From NCBI GenBank assembly GCA_964229355.1, contig CAXRDE010000019.1:248001-312000 (forward strand): DNA of 64,000 bases. Reading direction: 5' to 3'. Positions 61,439 through 64,000 of this stretch are shown piece by piece. The DNA comes from CAXRDE01 sp964229355. GTDB lineage: Bacteria > Cyanobacteriota > Sericytochromatia > UBA7694. Under the pieces are notes generated by a model. That model made no database searches. It had not been told where the DNA came from and saw nothing but the letters and a program-made list of their open reading frames with translations. The position numbers were made by a program, and so were the translations under genes. Positions within the stretch are counted from its first letter, which is position 1. Each line of letters opens with the position of its first letter.

Positions 61439-61738
61439 ATGCGTATTACAGAATCTCAGGTAGAGCATATTGCCAAACTGGCGCGTTTGCACTTAACAGC
61501 TGATGAACTTCATCTCTATCAGAAAAACATGGAAAAAGTTTTGGATTATGTGCAGCAATTGGAGTCCCTTGATACAGATGATATAGAGCCTGCTTATCAT
61601 GCCATTCAACTTCAAGATCACTTTCGTCAGGATCAAGTCGAAGAAGGCTTAACGCAAGAACAAACCTTTGCGAATGCTGCCTCTCAAACGGCCTCCTTTT
61701 TTCAAGTGCCACAAATTTTATCGGGAGATAATCGCTAA
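61439..61738 (+). CDS. gatC: Asp/Glu-tRNA amidotransferase subunit C
   Basis: 99 aa, normal length. ITESQVEHIAKLARLHLTADE and DYVQQLESLDTDDIEPAYHA are family signatures. GatC stabilises GatA in GatCAB, which converts Glu-tRNA-Gln and Asp-tRNA-Asn. gatA and gatB do not follow; a DUF4438-like gene does, with a 1-nt overlap (TAATG). Confidence 0.94.
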   Translation: MRITESQVEHIAKLARLHLTADELHLYQKNMEKVLDYVQQLESLDTDDIEPAYHAIQLQDHFRQDQVEEGLTQEQTFANAASQTASFFQVPQILSGDNR

Positions 61739-62628
61739 TGTCGATACAAACCAATGCCCTTCAGTTGATCGAAACAGCTGTGGAAGGAAAACCGATTTAT
61801 CCGGGTGCAGGCGGTTGGAGAGTGACCCATGACGGGCGCTCTATTATGTTACCAGGGGTAGGAGGCATTACCTACAATTTGAAAGTGGGCGACGCTGCCT
61901 ATGGATGGGCCGCAGATCACGCCGAACCCTGTGTCTCAGCCACGGCTTCTGTGGACAACCGTGCTCAGGGGGTTAACCTGGCTTTTAACTACTTTGCTTG
62001 TGTGGGCAATGAAGTGCGCGTTATCTCTGGTGATGCCAAAGGTGCAAAAGGTGTTGTCACAGGAACCCATGGTGGGTGTGAGCATGTCATGATTGACTTT
62101 CCTGAAGAAGCCCTTCAAGTGATGACTTTAAATGATCAGTTACAAATTCGAGCCCGCGGCCAGGGGCTTGTTTTTACGGACTATCCCGATATCAAGGTTT
62201 GGAGCTTAGATCCCGATCTATTAAAAGTATTGCGCATTGAAGAAGATCCCCAGGCTAAGGTTCTTCGTTTTCCTGTTACTGCTAAAGTTCCTGCAGAACT
62301 TTTGGGTTCTGGTTTAGGGCGGACCGATGGTTTTAAAGCGGATATTGATATTCAAAGCTCAGATCCCGATTTTTTAAAGGAACACCAGTTAGATCAACTC
62401 AAGTTAGGGGATTTTGTCGCTTTAATGGACTATAAGTCTTTTTATGGTTGGTCTTTTCAAAAAGGAGCAGTCACCATTGGGGTGGTAACTCATACTGATT
62501 CTTACACTGCAGGACACGGTCCTGGCGTAACCACGTTAATTACTGCATGTCATGGGGAAGTACTGCCGTTCATTCAACCCGATGCAAATTTGGGCAAATA
62601 TTTAAAAATTGGACGCTACCGCTCCTGA
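61738..62628 (+). CDS. DUF4438-like protein
   Basis: 296 aa. The blocks MLPGVGGITYNLKVGDAAYGW, AFNYFACVGNEVRVISGDAKG, GVVTGTHGG and HTDSYTAGHGPGV fit my memory of DUF4438, a family of unknown function also found in thermophiles. No signal peptide. It overlaps gatC by 1 nt. Confidence 0.7.
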   Translation: MSIQTNALQLIETAVEGKPIYPGAGGWRVTHDGRSIMLPGVGGITYNLKVGDAAYGWAADHAEPCVSATASVDNRAQGVNLAFNYFACVGNEVRVISGDAKGAKGVVTGTHGGCEHVMIDFPEEALQVMTLNDQLQIRARGQGLVFTDYPDIKVWSLDPDLLKVLRIEEDPQAKVLRFPVTAKVPAELLGSGLGRTDGFKADIDIQSSDPDFLKEHQLDQLKLGDFVALMDYKSFYGWSFQKGAVTIGVVTHTDSYTAGHGPGVTTLITACHGEVLPFIQPDANLGKYLKIGRYRS

Positions 62629-62665
62629 GTTAACCGAAAGTTAATGTTTGATTAGCCTTTATTTT

Positions 62666-62729
62666 ACCTCCTCTTCGTCAGATCTTTCTTGCGGCCGCAT
62701 ATAATAAAAGAAAGAGATGAAGAGGAGGT
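62666..62729 (+). promoter_or_regulatory. Inverted repeat covering the RBS of the PLD gene
   Basis: Left arm 62666-62690 starts ACCTCCTCTTC; right arm 62708-62729 ends GAAGAGGAGGT and contains the Shine-Dalgarno. Pairing is about 20 of 22 positions with a small bulge. The loop holds a NotI site (62691-62698) and TATAAT (62700-62705). Confidence 0.6.
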
Positions 62730-62732
62730 TTT

Positions 62733-64000
62733 ATGATGTCTAACTTTGTTCAGCAGCGTTCTGTTTCACAATCTGTTCAACAATGGCAGTTGATGAATCC
62801 CCGCTCGCTCAGTCAGTACTCCTCCTTGAATACCCCCTCGGCAGCGCCTTCAGGTATACGTACACCTCAGCAGGTGTTTGGCGCAGACCGCTTACAGTTA
62901 AACATTCCCAATGCCCCCCGTCAGTCCGCCATTAGCGTCATGCAGCAACAGGCTTCTGCCAGCAGTATCAATCGCGCTATTGATCGCGCTACCGGTACGC
63001 AAAATACCTATAATAATCGTTCTGAGCTTCTGGTAGACGGTAAAGAAGCCTTTGACAAAATGTATGAGAATATTCGTTCTGCCCAGACCAGCATTTATAT
63101 TGAGATGTTCCTTTTCCACGGTGACAAAACCGGTTGGGACATGGCCAATCTCCTGGTGGAAAAACGCAAACAAGGCGTGGATGTAAAGGTTTTACTGGAT
63201 GGCCTCGGACAGGTGTCAGAAGATGGAACCTTACCCAAGTTTCTTCTGGACAATGGAGTGGACGTTAAAATCTATAACAAACAGTTATTTGATTGGGACA
63301 ACGTCAATATCACCCACCGTAAGCTTGTTCTTGTAGACGGCTATAAAGGCATTACCGGAGGCATGAATATTGGTGATGAGTACGCTCACAAGTGGCATGA
63401 TCTGATGATTGCTCTTGAGGGCGAAAGTGTCCAGGAGCTTCAGCAGGAGTTCTTTGTGAACTGGACACGATCCGGTGGACATGTCCCCTTAAATCCCCCA
63501 ACCCTTCCTCCGGGAGTTCGCTTTGGTACTTCAGCTACACGGGTAACCGTTACAAGTCCTCATGAACCGGGCAAAGAAAAAGACACAAAAAACGCTTTTA
63601 TAAGTGCGATTCACTCTTCTTTAAAAAATGTCTACCTGGTCAATCCCTATTTTTCGGATGAAGACGTGATTCAGGCTCTGATCTCTGCCGCTCAGCGGGG
63701 GGTAGATGTACGCATTCTTTTACCGGAGGTGAGCGATAATCCTGTTCATACTGTCTTGAATAAGCAGAATGGTGAAAGACTTTTGCAGGCTGGAGCAAAA
63801 GTTTATAAGGTAGATGCGGGAAAAGACGATAGCGTTTTTACCCACGGCAAACTGATGACCATTGATGGTATTTGGACCAGCATTGGTTCAACCAACCTGG
63901 ATACCCGTGCCCTGGAAAATAACCAGGAGCTGAATACCTCTATTACCGATGCGCGTTTTGCAAAGACCGTAGAGGATCGCTTGTTTTTTAGAAATGAACA
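62733..64000 (+). CDS. Phospholipase D/cardiolipin synthase-like protein, partial
   Basis: At least 422 residues, open at the window end. A Gln/Ser-rich N-terminus (1-90, no signal peptide) precedes two PLD domains: first HKD motif ITHRKLVLVDGYKGITGGMN near 192, second THGKLMTIDGIWTSIGSTNL near 370. Such pairs transfer phosphatidyl groups (cardiolipin synthase) or cleave phosphodiesters. GAGGAGG lies 4 nt before ATG 62733 (also ATG 62736). No TM helices are seen before the catalytic part, unlike classical ClsA, so a ClsB/C or other PLD is possible. Confidence 0.85.
   Translation, partial: MMSNFVQQRSVSQSVQQWQLMNPRSLSQYSSLNTPSAAPSGIRTPQQVFGADRLQLNIPNAPRQSAISVMQQQASASSINRAIDRATGTQNTYNNRSELLVDGKEAFDKMYENIRSAQTSIYIEMFLFHGDKTGWDMANLLVEKRKQGVDVKVLLDGLGQVSEDGTLPKFLLDNGVDVKIYNKQLFDWDNVNITHRKLVLVDGYKGITGGMNIGDEYAHKWHDLMIALEGESVQELQQEFFVNWTRSGGHVPLNPPTLPPGVRFGTSATRVTVTSPHEPGKEKDTKNAFISAIHSSLKNVYLVNPYFSDEDVIQALISAAQRGVDVRILLPEVSDNPVHTVLNKQNGERLLQAGAKVYKVDAGKDDSVFTHGKLMTIDGIWTSIGSTNLDTRALENNQELNTSITDARFAKTVEDRLFFRNE

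Noticed and set aside
1..64000. Mobile elements, prophage and CRISPR arrays
   Set aside because: No transposase, integrase, phage structural gene, Cas gene or regular direct-repeat array was seen; the tRNA genes have no flanking repeats suggesting an integrated element.

Overview
The window looks like the chromosome of a free-living, flagellated, diderm (two-membrane) bacterium of moderate GC. The best guess is a non-photosynthetic relative of the Cyanobacteria (Sericytochromatia/Melainabacteria/Blackallbacteria type). The clues are a porin with the cyanobacterial SLH-coiled coil-barrel layout, a second SLH/barrel protein, an MCE lipid-transport operon (mlaE-mlaF-mlaD), a cyanobacterial-type HNH protein, and a replication origin next to dnaN with no dnaA beside it. 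The taxonomic call is inference. No prophage, insertion sequence, CRISPR array or rRNA operon was seen. Coding density is very high; many genes overlap by 1, 4 or 8 bases.

Layout. 1-10.7 kb: murQ (cut by the window edge), ftsH plus a zinc-ribbon protein, a lytic transglycosylase, an OM protein and SLH porin pair, nnrDE and moxR. 10.7-20.6 kb: a NamZ-like muramidase, an LprI-like protein, a glycerophosphodiesterase, a nine-repeat surface-type protein, DUF366, an SLH/Pro-rich/barrel protein and three small membrane proteins. 20.8-28.3 kb: HNH, a J-domain protein, a DegT aminotransferase with a PEGA/barrel protein, a HTH-coiled-coil protein, tRNA-Asn, a Flp-pilin-like micro-ORF and lipoproteins. 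28.4-37.8 kb, all minus strand: spermidine synthase-like, a double GT-C glycosyltransferase, ROK kinase, DUF342/FapA, nth, motB, motA and flbD. 38-46.5 kb: a CheY-like receiver, tRNA-Ala, two lipoproteins, a YeeZ-like epimerase, gyrB and tsaB. 46.6-56 kb: comM, the mla operon, an acetoacetate-decarboxylase-like protein, ileS and a phosphohexomutase. 56-60.4 kb, minus strand: cca, dciA, recF, dnaN. 60.4-61.4 kb: oriC. 61.4-64 kb, plus strand: gatC, a DUF4438-like gene and a phospholipase D/cardiolipin synthase-like gene cut by the window end.

How they fit. Genes on both sides of oriC point away from it, as expected for co-orientation with replication. The origin has a basal-unwinding-type module beside dnaN (perfect DnaA box, GC-rich spacer, CTA-type DnaA-trios, AT-rich DNA) and, about 0.65 kb away, a cluster of six perfect boxes in three tandem pairs, each pair 11 bp apart. 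Several genes concern the envelope: muropeptide turnover (murQ, NamZ, SLT), OM-peptidoglycan tethering (SLH proteins), lipid traffic (Mla) and possible protein O-mannosylation (double GT-C enzyme).

Most unusual items: the bipartite origin; an intrinsic terminator built into the signal-peptide codons of the OM-protein gene after the porin; the fused GT-C enzyme; the nine-repeat protein; a DciA fused to a zinc ribbon; an MCE protein with a barrel-like C-terminus; and an inverted repeat that would hide the ribosome-binding site of the phospholipase D gene.
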